In this document: positions 19,321 through 28,633 of the stretch, piece after piece
Position numbering within the stretch: the stretch's first letter is position 1
How the letters are laid out: each line of letters starts with the position of its first letter
NCBI GenBank assembly: GCA_903938485.1
Contig: CAJADF010000132.1
Span: forward strand, 1-59,846
Reading direction: 5' to 3'
DNA length: 59,846 nt
Origin: an uncultured Methylococcaceae bacterium
GTDB taxonomy: Bacteria > Pseudomonadota > Gammaproteobacteria > Methylococcales > Methylomonadaceae
The notes under the pieces: model-generated
What the model was told of the DNA's origin: nothing
The model's input: only the letters and a program-made list of their open reading frames with translations
Databases searched by the model: none
Translations under genes and position numbers: made by a program

Positions 19321-22300
19321 ATGATTGAAGCACTCATCAGAGGCAGTTTAAACAACCGAGTACTCATGCTGGCATTAGCCGCCTGCATGATTTTTTTTGG
19401 CCTACACGCCTTCAAAAACTTATCAGTTGACGCTTTTCCCGATGTAACTAACGTACAAGTGCAAATTGCCACAGAATCTCGTGGCCGCTCACCAGAAGAA
19501 GTAGAACGATTTATTACCATCCCTTTGGAAATAGCCATGACAGGCTTACCCAACTTAACAGAGATGCGTTCTTTAAATAAAAACGGCCTATCGTTAATAA
19601 CCTTAGTTTTTACCGATGACACTGAAGTGTATTTTGCACGACAATTAGTCATGGAGCGATTAACAGAAGTCAGTCATAAAATGCCCGCAGGAATTAACCC
19701 AATTCTAGGCCCCGTATCAACCGGCTTGGGCGAAGTTTACCAATATACGCTGGAGCGCAGTGATGACGGCCAACGCGCCTTAAGCATAGAAGAACTGATG
19801 CGCCGACGCGAAACCCAAGATTGGGTGGTACGCCCCTTACTCAGAGGCCTTGCTGGTGTTGCCGAAATTAACTCTCAAGGCGGATATAACAAACAATATC
19901 AAATCTTAATTCATCCAGATCGATTGGCTCATTACCACATCAGCATTGATGAAGTATTAGCCGCTATTACTCGTAATAATGCCAACAGCGGCGGTGGCGT
20001 ATTACCGCATTATGCAGAACAATATTTAATTCGAGGCATCGGGCTTATCAGAGATTTAGACGATATTGGCAATATCGTTTTAAAAGAAGAACATTCAGTA
20101 CCCGTGCATATCCATGATGTTGCGGAAGTTAAAATCGGCTCAGAAGAACGGGTAGGTGCCGTACTTAAAAATGGCTACACAGAATCAGTAGGCGGTGTGG
20201 TAATGATGTTGCGCGGAGGTAACGCAAAAGAAGTGGTGAGCCGCATTAAAACCCGCGTCGATGAAATCAACGCCAAAAACATGTTACCCGAAGACTTAAA
20301 AATTGTACCGTATTATGATCGCAGTGAATTAGTAGATTCAGCTCTGGGTACTGTGACCCATGTACTTTTAGAAGGTATAGCACTGGTTATTATCACCCTC
20401 GTATTATTTCTAGGCGATATCCGCTCTAGTCTTATTGTGGTTTGTACACTGATCATTACACCATTAATCACTTTTATAGTGATGAATCAACTAGGTATTT
20501 CAGCCAATTTAATGTCCTTAGGGGGTTTAGCCATTGCGATAGGTCTTATTGTCGATGGCTCTGTGGTGGTGGTAGAAAACGCCTTCAGTGTTTTAACGTT
20601 ACGCAAAGGCAAATCCACTAGTCGCGTTAAAGTGGTTTTAGCCGCAGCACAAGAAGTCGCAACTCCGGTAATTTTTGGAGTTAGTATTATTGTGTTAGTT
20701 TTTTTACCCCTCATGACCTTAGAAGGCATGGAAGGCAAAATGTTTGCTCCCCTCGCATACACAATAGCTATTGCATTATTAATCTCTTTATTTCTATCTC
20801 TCACCTTAACCCCCGTATTGTGTTCATTTTTATTACAAGGCCACGCTTCAGGGGAACATGACACTCAGATTATCGCCTTTATGAAAAGGCCTTATTTAAA
20901 ACTACTGGATTTAGCGCTATCAAAAAGTAAGCTTGTTGTGCTGGCGGCCACTTTATTAATCTCAAGTGCACTTATATTATTACCCTATTTAGGTAGCGCT
21001 TTTATTCCAGAAATGAGAGAAGGTTCTATCGTGCCAGCTATTAATCGGGTGCCTAACATTTCCTTACAAGAAGGCATTAACATGGAAATGGAAGCCATGC
21101 GCCTAATTATGACAATTCCAGGCGTCAGCCTGGCAGTTACGAACATTGGTCGCGGCGAAAGCCCCGCAGACTCGCAAAGCCAAAATGAATCAACCCCTAT
21201 CATTAGCTTAAAACCCAGAAATGAATGGCCAGAAGGTTGGACTCAAGATCAAATTGCCGATGAAATTAGAGAGAAATTAAGCACTCATCTTCCAGGCGCG
21301 CAAATTGTAATGGCCCAACCAATTTCTGATCGGGTGGATGAAATGCTGACCGGTGTGCGCTCTGACTTAGCTATTAAAGTTTTTGGTGATAATTTAGAAG
21401 CCCTAAAAACCACTGCCAATGATATTGCTCGCGTGGCAAATTCCATTCAAGGAGCCCAAGATATTCGAGTAGAACGACTGACGGGCCAACAATATTTATC
21501 CATCACTGTTAACCACCAGGCCACAGCCAGGCATGGCATTAATGCCGCAGATATACATGATGTGATTGAAACCGCTATCGGCGGCAAAATAGCCACCGAA
21601 ATTTATGAAGGTGAACGGCGCTTTTCTGCCTCTGTACGTTTACCCGAAAGCTTTCGTAATAGCGTAGAAGCTATTGATGCTATTTTATTAACCTCTGCTC
21701 ATGGGGCAAGCGTTCCTTTGGGTGACTTAGCGGATATTACCCTAAGTGATGGTCCATCTCAAATCAGCCGAGAAATGGGCAAACGTCGAATTGTGGTAGG
21801 TATTAATGTTCGAGACCGAGACTTAGGCAGTTTTGTAACTGAACTACAAAAAGCTATCGCTAGCCAAGTTAAACTTCCTGAAGCCTATTATTTAGAATGG
21901 GGTGGGCAATTTCAAAATATGGAGCGCGCTAAAACGCATCTTAAAGTAATTATTCCGATTACCATTGGCGCTATTTTCTTTTTATTATTTATGCTGTTCA
22001 ATTCATTACGCTTTGCGAGCTTAATTATATTGGTACTACCTTTTGCCTCAATTGGTGGGGTATTTGCGTTATTTATTACGGGCGAATATCTCTCGGTACC
22101 CGCTTCGGTGGGTTTTATTGCCTTATGGGGCATTGCGGTATTAAACGGCGTGGTGTTAGTGTCTTACATCAGAAACCTCAGAAACACAGGCCTAAGCCAA
22201 CAAGAAGCTATCCGCCAAGGTTGCGCCCAACGCTTTAGACCCGTCATGATGACAGCAACTGTGGCCTTATTAGGCTTAATACCGTTTTTATTTGCGACCG

Positions 22301-22434
22301 GCCCAGGTTCAGAAGTTCAGAGACCTTTAGCCATTGTAGTGATAGGAGGATTGATTACCTCAACGTTATTAACGTTAGTCATGCTACCCGCTATTTACCA
22401 TTGGTTTGAAGAGGACCAACCTTTTTCCGATTAA
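19321..22434 (+). CDS. heavy-metal RND efflux pump, CzcA/CusA family
   Basis: Inner-membrane proton-driven exporter of 1037 residues, full length. Signatures of the HME branch are SVDAFPDVTNVQVQI near the N-terminus and the charged transmembrane motif DGSVVVVEN with Asp412 and Glu419 in segment 4. Two homologous halves with large periplasmic loops are evident. The motif does not let me choose between divalent cations and copper/silver. No outer-membrane channel gene is adjacent, so a TolC-like protein encoded elsewhere must be used. The last 44 bases overlap the convergent metallopeptidase gene. Confidence 0.92.
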   Translation: MIEALIRGSLNNRVLMLALAACMIFFGLHAFKNLSVDAFPDVTNVQVQIATESRGRSPEEVERFITIPLEIAMTGLPNLTEMRSLNKNGLSLITLVFTDDTEVYFARQLVMERLTEVSHKMPAGINPILGPVSTGLGEVYQYTLERSDDGQRALSIEELMRRRETQDWVVRPLLRGLAGVAEINSQGGYNKQYQILIHPDRLAHYHISIDEVLAAITRNNANSGGGVLPHYAEQYLIRGIGLIRDLDDIGNIVLKEEHSVPVHIHDVAEVKIGSEERVGAVLKNGYTESVGGVVMMLRGGNAKEVVSRIKTRVDEINAKNMLPEDLKIVPYYDRSELVDSALGTVTHVLLEGIALVIITLVLFLGDIRSSLIVVCTLIITPLITFIVMNQLGISANLMSLGGLAIAIGLIVDGSVVVVENAFSVLTLRKGKSTSRVKVVLAAAQEVATPVIFGVSIIVLVFLPLMTLEGMEGKMFAPLAYTIAIALLISLFLSLTLTPVLCSFLLQGHASGEHDTQIIAFMKRPYLKLLDLALSKSKLVVLAATLLISSALILLPYLGSAFIPEMREGSIVPAINRVPNISLQEGINMEMEAMRLIMTIPGVSLAVTNIGRGESPADSQSQNESTPIISLKPRNEWPEGWTQDQIADEIREKLSTHLPGAQIVMAQPISDRVDEMLTGVRSDLAIKVFGDNLEALKTTANDIARVANSIQGAQDIRVERLTGQQYLSITVNHQATARHGINAADIHDVIETAIGGKIATEIYEGERRFSASVRLPESFRNSVEAIDAILLTSAHGASVPLGDLADITLSDGPSQISREMGKRRIVVGINVRDRDLGSFVTELQKAIASQVKLPEAYYLEWGGQFQNMERAKTHLKVIIPITIGAIFFLLFMLFNSLRFASLIILVLPFASIGGVFALFITGEYLSVPASVGFIALWGIAVLNGVVLVSYIRNLRNTGLSQQEAIRQGCAQRFRPVMMTATVALLGLIPFLFATGPGSEVQRPLAIVVIGGLITSTLLTLVMLPAIYHWFEEDQPFSD

Positions 22435-23452
22435 GCCCTAACAACGTTAATACCCCCCCCAACATTAACCAAATATCTGCCGGCAATGGCACAGCGGCAA
22501 TATTAACGTAACCTATATCTTTAAGAATACCTATTTCAACCGCTCCTAAAGTTCTTACGTCAAGACCTAAATTATGTGCCGCAGGATTCATAATAGATTG
22601 ATGGGTAACAGTGCTATTGCTATCCAAATGCGAAAGGCTACTTCCTTCTGCCCAAGTGCTAGGCGAATAAATCGGTATTGCTTGGCCATTATTTGCAGCC
22701 ACGGCATTGGAGCCGTTAAATAGTACGCCAGGTGCATTAAATGTGCCGGAGGTCAAAGCGGCTACCTTGCTAGCATCAAAAAGCCCATCAGGACTTATCA
22801 AACTAGCACCCGAAGCATCAGTTAAAAACTGATCATAGTAAGACCAAGTATCCGGTGTTCCTGCAGTAAACCCCTCTAAACCTGTACCCTTAGCGCCTAT
22901 ATCCGATAAAAAACCAAATGAATGTAATAACTCATGCATGGCCACAAACTTAAAATCATATTGTGACGAATTTAAACTGTCCGTTAAACCCCAGTTATAG
23001 CCATTATAAAAATTCCAATCAATAGTGCCATCGGCTGAAAAACCATTGCCATCATCAAGTCCATTAGTAAAAATTTTTTCTTGAACTATAGTGGGCTGAA
23101 ACGTACCAGGCACTAAAAACTGATCACTACCTGCGGAAGCTAAAAAACCGTCATTAGCACTATAGGAGTAGACATCGTAAGTTAAATTTGCCGTGTAATT
23201 AACAAAATAAGCCGCAATCATACTCGCTGCACTATTTAGTGCCGACTGCCTAGCAACCCCAAAAACCGGATCATTAAATCCTTGAACAGGGTCATTAATA
23301 AGCGTCGCATTGTTAGCAGGCAAATAATTAAAAGTAAAACTTAAAGAAGCATAAGAGGGTTGGGCTATACAGCTTACTATTAAAATACTACCACGGACTA
23401 AGTGATTTATTTTTTTAACGCCTTGAATTGAAATGTACTTTACGTCTTTCAT
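22391..23452 (-). CDS. secreted zincin metallopeptidase with VPLPA C-terminal sorting tail
   Basis: A 353-residue exported protein. A signal peptide covers about residues 18-35. The zinc motif HELLHSFGF (173-181) and a Met-turn-like SIMNP (287-290) point to a metzincin-like peptidase, but the usual third ligand position (183) is Ser, with Asp184 beside it. The C-terminus has VPLPA (321-325), a hydrophobic segment (326-341) and a basic cluster RKK, as in the VPLPA type of PEP-CTERM signals processed by exosortase. The tail continues nine residues beyond the basic cluster, inside the overlap with the RND pump gene. Confidence 0.72.
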   Translation of the reverse strand: MKDVKYISIQGVKKINHLVRGSILIVSCIAQPSYASLSFTFNYLPANNATLINDPVQGFNDPVFGVARQSALNSAASMIAAYFVNYTANLTYDVYSYSANDGFLASAGSDQFLVPGTFQPTIVQEKIFTNGLDDGNGFSADGTIDWNFYNGYNWGLTDSLNSSQYDFKFVAMHELLHSFGFLSDIGAKGTGLEGFTAGTPDTWSYYDQFLTDASGASLISPDGLFDASKVAALTSGTFNAPGVLFNGSNAVAANNGQAIPIYSPSTWAEGSSLSHLDSNSTVTHQSIMNPAAHNLGLDVRTLGAVEIGILKDIGYVNIAAVPLPADIWLMLGGVLTLLGLNRKKVGPLQTNGK

Positions 23453-23790
23453 GCCCGACCTAATATTTAAGGATACTTATAACAATTAAAAATCGGATCG
23501 GATTGTAACATACTAATTTGCAATGATTATGAATTAGAAATACTTTAATTAAATATAAAGTGTTTCTTCATAAATTTTATACTAATAAATTGTTTTATTC
23601 GGACTATAATGCACCTAGATGACCTGATTACCCATCAATACAGTCCGCCAATAAAGCATATTTTGTTGCAAAATAATCACAAAAATCTACATTCATTTAG
23701 GAATAAAGGCACCTATTTTAAAAAAGACTCTTGACAAAAAATATTAGTGAAGCTATATTTTTAACAGATAATATTAATTATGGTAAACAC
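23453..23790. promoter_or_regulatory. divergent intergenic region between zincin and di-heme peroxidase
   Basis: A 338-bp AT-rich stretch that must carry the promoters of two divergent exported-protein genes. No clear -35/-10 pair or operator palindrome was identified by eye. A longer TTG-initiated frame enters its right end, but family logic favours the later ATG. Confidence 0.4.
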
Positions 23791-25428
23791 ATGAAAAACA
23801 ATATATTTTTTAAAAGTCTTGTAACAATAGGTATTTTTCTTATTAACATTACCTTTAGCACAATAGTTTACTCAGACAACAGCAATGCAAATAACGCCAA
23901 TACGTCGGTTAGCGCTTTAAATAATAATTTATCTCAACTATTAGCAGATGCGGGCTTTACTGGCAAAATTGAATCGACCCTGACAACAAAGTTAGGACGA
24001 CCCATTAACACTAAACTTGCAAATATTGGCCAGTCACTCTTTTTTGATAGCATCCTCAGCTTAGCTAATGACAATAGTTGCTCTGGATGTCATTCGCCTC
24101 TCACGGGCTTTGGTGATACTCAATCTATTTCCATTGGTGTCGAAAATAATGGCATTGTGGGGGCAGGAAGAAAAGGCCCCAGAAATCAAAGGCGATCATT
24201 AAAAGTTTTAAACTCGGCTTTTTATCCTAGCTTGATGTGGAACTCAAGATTCACCTCAATATCACATAACCCATTTGATGTATCCGAAGGCGTGCGTGTA
24301 CCTTTCTTTTTAGGCGGAACAACCGTTTGGAAACCGAACGCACCCAGTATTTACGGCACATCGTTCGACAACCAAATCACTACCTCATTATTAGCGGTTC
24401 ATGGCAGTTTACCCCCTACAGAACTCATAGAAGTTGCTGGTTTTGCAGTTGATGATCCTGCTAATCTTGATGATAGACTCTATTCACCCACCCATTTAAC
24501 TTCATCAGGCTTAACATCTGATACAGTGCCGACTGCTATAGCAGGACCTAATGGCAGTGACATAGACTCGACTGACCGTAGTTACGCTATTAGGGCTAAA
24601 ATATTAGACAGAATGAATAGTAACGCCAATTACGTTGGTTTATTTTCTAGTATTTTTCCCTCTGCTAGCAATGGCAATATTACATTTGCCCAAATTGCCG
24701 CCGCTATTGCAGAGTTTGAATTTACGTTGACGTTTGCTGACGCTCCGATTGATCAATTTGCTAGAGGTAATGTTAATGCATTAACCACCAGTCAAAAACG
24801 CGGAGCCGTACTGTTTTTTGGTAAAGCAAACTGCGTCGCTTGCCATAGTACGGCAGGAGAATCTCAAGAAATGTTCAGTGATTTTCAAACACATGCGGTA
24901 GGCATTCCTCAAATTGCCCCTGCAAGTTTCGGCCTAAAGTCTGGAGGTGACCCACAAAACCCAAATGATTTTCAAGGAGACTATGAATTTAGTGGTCCCA
25001 ATAAAGATGAAGACTATGGTCGTGAAGAGTTAACGGGAGATCCTGTTGATCGGTATGCATTTAGAACTGCACCGTTACGTAACATTTCTGTACAACCAAC
25101 ATTCTTCCACAATGGCGCATTCACTAATTTAAGTGATGCATTGAAATATCATTTAAATACCCTAAGTGCGGCAGCAAAATATGACCCCGCTACGGCAGGT
25201 TTAGCAAGTGACTTAACCGTACGTACAGGCCCTATCGAACCGGTATTAAAAAGACTAGATTCTAGAATTGTTGCAATGGGTAACTTAAATTTAAGTTCTC
25301 AAGAGTTTAACGATCTCTATAACTTTTTAAATGGTGGTTTACTTGATAACGGAGCTTTACCTAACAATCTAACTAGCTTAATTCCAAAGACGTTACCCAG
25401 CGGTCGTAAAGTACTTAACTTTCAGTAA
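23791..25428 (+). CDS. di-heme cytochrome c peroxidase / MauG-like protein
   Basis: A 545-residue periplasmic protein with two c-type heme sites, CSGCH (97-101) and CVACH (348-352), arranged as in the bacterial cytochrome c peroxidase/MauG family. A signal peptide follows the chosen ATG (MKNNIFFKSL, then a hydrophobic run to about residue 28). The segment FRTAPLRNISVQPTFFHNGAF is the typical distal-heme region. It is longer than classical CcpA (about 340 residues) through insertions between the hemes. It could reduce peroxide or oxidise a protein or organic substrate. It is divergent from the zincin gene. Confidence 0.85.
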   Translation: MKNNIFFKSLVTIGIFLINITFSTIVYSDNSNANNANTSVSALNNNLSQLLADAGFTGKIESTLTTKLGRPINTKLANIGQSLFFDSILSLANDNSCSGCHSPLTGFGDTQSISIGVENNGIVGAGRKGPRNQRRSLKVLNSAFYPSLMWNSRFTSISHNPFDVSEGVRVPFFLGGTTVWKPNAPSIYGTSFDNQITTSLLAVHGSLPPTELIEVAGFAVDDPANLDDRLYSPTHLTSSGLTSDTVPTAIAGPNGSDIDSTDRSYAIRAKILDRMNSNANYVGLFSSIFPSASNGNITFAQIAAAIAEFEFTLTFADAPIDQFARGNVNALTTSQKRGAVLFFGKANCVACHSTAGESQEMFSDFQTHAVGIPQIAPASFGLKSGGDPQNPNDFQGDYEFSGPNKDEDYGREELTGDPVDRYAFRTAPLRNISVQPTFFHNGAFTNLSDALKYHLNTLSAAAKYDPATAGLASDLTVRTGPIEPVLKRLDSRIVAMGNLNLSSQEFNDLYNFLNGGLLDNGALPNNLTSLIPKTLPSGRKVLNFQ

Positions 25429-25447
25429 TACGGTATAAACTAGCCTA

Positions 25448-25475
25448 GCGGTATTTGATTGCCTATAAATACCGC
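25448..25475. terminator. hairpin between convergent genes
   Basis: A perfect 9-bp stem (GCGGTATTT with AAATACCGC) around a 10-base loop lies 20 bases after the peroxidase stop and 16 bases from the end of the opposing gene. No long T run follows on either strand. Probable bidirectional terminator. Confidence 0.6.
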
Positions 25476-25490
25476 CCTACTTTAAAGCGA

Positions 25491-26105
25491 TTAAATAATA
25501 GTTTTTGAAACAGGATCACAAAAATCCGTATTACCTTTTGACGTAAAGGCACATAGTTTAAATACATATTTACTGCCTACGGTTAGGCCTTTTATTTCAA
25601 TATCTGCGCGAGAAGTTCTACCAGCAAAAACCCAACCTGCCTCAGTGGCTGGCACGCCTCCTTTCGCGTAATACCAGTCGTATGAAAGGGCATGTTCAAT
25701 AACTTTACAAAACCCATTCACCGTACCAGATACCAAACCATCTTTAATCTGTAAAGGCAACTTGTTAAATGGCGCAGGCTGTTTAGTACAATGAAAACCA
25801 CTAGCGATAATACTAGCCTCATTACCCTCAGCTAATCTTTCTACATAAGCAGCTAAATTACGAAATATGCCATCAGCAATATGTTCTTTTTCATGCATTT
25901 TCGCCGTCGCTAATAAACCGCCGCCTTCTGAATCTAATGCCGTGACTTCTAAAGCATCCACAGCCAACTTTGCATCAGCTAAAGACACATCAGGATTCAG
26001 ATACAAGATATTACCCGTCATAGACAATAGAACCGCCCGGTAAAATATAATTTTTAAGGCAACAGACAACCGCACAAAATCCAACGCCACTTTTGTTTTT
26101 TTCAT
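25491..26105 (-). CDS. fibronectin type III-like protein of unknown role
   Basis: A 204-residue protein without a clear signal peptide. The N-terminal 90 residues are alpha-helical with the pattern MTGNILYLNPDVSLADAKLA. The C-terminal 90 residues look like a fibronectin type III domain: a Trp/Tyr strand YDWYYAKGG, WVFAGRTSRADIEIKGL, then LTVGSKYVFKLCAFTSKGNT. I know similar two-part proteins mainly from Bacteroidota genomes, so lateral transfer is possible, but the function is unknown. Confidence 0.6.
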   Translation of the reverse strand: MKKTKVALDFVRLSVALKIIFYRAVLLSMTGNILYLNPDVSLADAKLAVDALEVTALDSEGGGLLATAKMHEKEHIADGIFRNLAAYVERLAEGNEASIIASGFHCTKQPAPFNKLPLQIKDGLVSGTVNGFCKVIEHALSYDWYYAKGGVPATEAGWVFAGRTSRADIEIKGLTVGSKYVFKLCAFTSKGNTDFCDPVSKTII

Positions 26106-26360
26106 GGTTTAGCTCCAATATTTCAATGTAAGTAGCGCTGAGTATACGCACTAACCCCAATAAAGCTAACATTTATTTTAAGCCGATTAAATAACATAAT
26201 TAATAATTACCCTGAAAGCCTTACCCTATCTAACATCTCCATCCACAAAACAAGGGGAAAAATAATTGTTACACAGCTAAATACCTAACAAATAAGTATT
26301 TAAGTTTGCTAATAATTCAACTTTTCTGCTCAATATCAGACAATCTGCCTTAATCCTCGC

Positions 26361-26815
26361 CTATATGCCATGCGTGCTCTCATAGTGTCTATGCAAACTC
26401 GCATAATCAGGAAGCAAGCTTGCAAGATCACTATGCGAGTTTGCATAAACACTACGCTGACTAACACTGTCAGTACTCAAGCTCTCAAACTGGCTATGCA
26501 GGTGAGTATAGCCAATGCGAAATCCTGCATAGTCCCTATGCCTTGTCGCACTGTCACTATGGGAGCCCGCATAGATCCTAGACACCTTGCACAGTTACTT
26601 TGCAAACACACATTCCCACTATGCGCGCTTACATTGCCACTATGCCTGCTTACATAGTAACTATGCTGGTTCGCATACTCAGTAAAGTACGTCGCATAGC
26701 GTCTATGAGAACTTGAGTAGTCGCTATGCGACGACGCATGGTGAGTATGTAAGCTTACATAGCCTAAATGAGCCATGTGATTGAGCGCATCAAAAATCCA
26801 ATAAATCTTGTACAT
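26361..26815 (-). pseudogene. possible frameshifted heptapeptide-repeat protein gene
   Basis: Read on the minus strand, the 21-bp array encodes tandem heptads of the form Y-A-S-x-H-S-D after a non-repetitive start MYKIYWIFDALNHMAHLG. The phase changes once, exactly at the unit that is one base short (26575-26594). With that base restored the frame would run to 151 residues and end at a TAG. No good ribosome site precedes the ATG. Either this is a broken gene or the array is not translated and the open frame follows from the repeat composition. Confidence 0.35.
26365..26783. repeat. array of twenty 21-bp degenerate palindromic tandem repeats
   Basis: Twenty directly adjoining units of 21 bp with the plus-strand pattern T-N-A-CTATGC-N6-GCATAG; one unit (26575-26594) is 20 bp. 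Good examples start at 26428, 26554, 26637 and 26721. Each unit carries inverted arms CTATGC and GCATAG, so units are dyad-symmetric and can pair with themselves or neighbours. There are no unique spacers. The outer arms are better conserved than the centres. The remaining flanks (26106-26364 and 26784-26916) show no gene. Confidence 0.85.
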
Positions 26816-26916
26816 ATTGCATCACTTCGATATTTACTTTTATACATAACGATATATAATCTAAACCAAAGAAATAGCCTATCGTTGATACTTTTACCTT
26901 TGTTTAAGGAAATATA

Positions 26917-28593
26917 ATGACTTCAAAAAAAAATCATTCCATCAAACACTCACCACTTAAATTAATAATCCCTAGCTTGATAATGTTTAATTATCCAAGC
27001 CTAGGACTGTCGGCCGAAACCCTAAATGCAAACCCTGCCGCCACAAAATTACCTACGCCCACATACAGTAGAGCGCCTATGGCGGCGTACAACTTTATGA
27101 TGGACGATGCCTTGCTAGGTAACAATTATGAAAAACCTGTCTGGAATGTACATGACACTATAGGCTTGCCGAAATGGCTGTCATTTGGAGTGGAGCAAAG
27201 AACGCGTTATGAATCACTCTCCGATGCCTTTAAAGGCTCACAAAAAGGCGTGCAATCACAAGGGGGCGATCAACAAATAGCCTTACAAACCGATTTTTGG
27301 CTACAAGCTAAATTTAATAAATTTAGAGTTGCTATGGAATTAATGGATGCCAGAACTGTTGGTTCAGATATTAACACTGGCAAAACACCCAATACCACAA
27401 ATTACACCCCCTTCCCAAGCAACAACGCTTCAGCAGATACATGGGATTTTGCCCAAGGTTATGCCTCTTGGGCCGATCAAAACGTATTAAATAGCGGCTA
27501 TGGAGCCGAGATAAAAGTAGGTCGTCAAACTATGGATTTGGGCAGTCGTCGCTTAGTCGCTAGACCCATATTTAGAAATACCGTTAATAACTTTACCGGC
27601 CTAAGGGCAAGGGTAATGGCTTATGACAAATGGCAGTTTAATACCTTTGCCACCGTACCCGTCGTCAGATACCCCAACTATAACTCAGTGACACCTAACC
27701 CCAATTTACTGAATAACACTAAATGGGATGAAGAAGACTTTAATACATGGTTTTCCGGGGGAATTTTTGAATACACTAATCTTTACAAAGATATCAATGC
27801 TGAAGTTGCCTTATACCACTTAAGTGAAGGAGATAACCCGTTAAATCCCACTCGAAACCGCAATTATTTAACCCCAACGATTCGGTTTTATCAAAAACCC
27901 AGCAAAGGTAAATTCGACTTTCAGGCCGAAGGTATGGGGCAATTTGGGACGGTTAGATATGCCGCAACTAACCCAACGACTGGCCACACTAATTATGCCA
28001 ATACCACACAGCTACACGAAGCATGGTCATCACATGTAGAGGCGGGTTACAGTTTTGAGCTACCTTGGTCACCTCGATTTTACTTGGAATATGACTATGC
28101 GAGTGGCAGTTCTCATTGGAAAAACCATGATTCATCAGGCATAGATGGTCGATTTGATTCTTTATACGGCGCCTCAGATTTTGACTTTGGACCCACGGGC
28201 ATTTATGGGGCATTCCAACGTAGCAATATCAATTCACCCGGCTATAAACTCGAGCTCTCTCCTACTAAAGATCTGTCATTCAAACTCCAACAGCGTTTAG
28301 TGTGGCTAGCATCAGCAAATGATTGCTGGGGAGGAAATACATGTACGGCTGCAACCACACCCGCCTTAGTAGATGGCAAGAGTTCTTTTGTGGGTGATCA
28401 ATTAGGTTTTACAGGGCGATATAACGTTAATAGCAGTCTTAATTTTGACGCAGGTTGGTACCATTTATTTAAAGGTGAGTTTGCAAAATCAGCTCATACT
28501 ACTAAAAACACGGGTACTTATTTAACAGGAGTAACGCCACCACCAGGTGCGGATACTGACTATTTCTTTATCCAAAGTCAATTAAGATTTTAA
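26917..28593 (+). CDS. alginate-export-family outer-membrane porin
   Basis: A 558-residue outer-membrane beta-barrel. After an N-terminal export signal (hydrophobic core about residues 16-34), the body shows alternating aromatic strands, with WLSFGVEQRTRYESL, IKVGRQTMDLGSRRLVARP and FTGLRARVMAYDKW as in the alginate export (AlgE-like) family, and it ends in Phe (QSQLRF), as barrel proteins do. AAGGAAA precedes the ATG. It lies 40 bases before modA on the same strand, which suggests uptake of an anion related to molybdate rather than alginate; that is inference. Confidence 0.75.
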   Translation: MTSKKNHSIKHSPLKLIIPSLIMFNYPSLGLSAETLNANPAATKLPTPTYSRAPMAAYNFMMDDALLGNNYEKPVWNVHDTIGLPKWLSFGVEQRTRYESLSDAFKGSQKGVQSQGGDQQIALQTDFWLQAKFNKFRVAMELMDARTVGSDINTGKTPNTTNYTPFPSNNASADTWDFAQGYASWADQNVLNSGYGAEIKVGRQTMDLGSRRLVARPIFRNTVNNFTGLRARVMAYDKWQFNTFATVPVVRYPNYNSVTPNPNLLNNTKWDEEDFNTWFSGGIFEYTNLYKDINAEVALYHLSEGDNPLNPTRNRNYLTPTIRFYQKPSKGKFDFQAEGMGQFGTVRYAATNPTTGHTNYANTTQLHEAWSSHVEAGYSFELPWSPRFYLEYDYASGSSHWKNHDSSGIDGRFDSLYGASDFDFGPTGIYGAFQRSNINSPGYKLELSPTKDLSFKLQQRLVWLASANDCWGGNTCTAATTPALVDGKSSFVGDQLGFTGRYNVNSSLNFDAGWYHLFKGEFAKSAHTTKNTGTYLTGVTPPPGADTDYFFIQSQLRF

Positions 28594-28633
28594 AAATCAA
28601 GACATTCTTCATTCTAATAAAAAGGAAAGCACC

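Noticed and set aside
23731-23790. TTG start extending the di-heme peroxidase by 20 residues
   Set aside because: The extension would put 20 polar residues before an otherwise normal signal peptide; the ATG at 23791 gives a standard one.
22391-25428. prophage or transposon remnant around the surface protein genes
   Set aside because: No integrase, transposase, terminal inverted repeats or target duplications were seen.
26370-26657. plus-strand open frame of 95 residues in the repeat array
   Set aside because: It is an open frame created by the 21-bp periodicity; the protein is a low-complexity repeat with no ribosome site or family resemblance.
26365-26783. CRISPR array
   Set aside because: The 21-bp units follow each other directly without unique spacers, are too short and too degenerate, and no cas gene is present.
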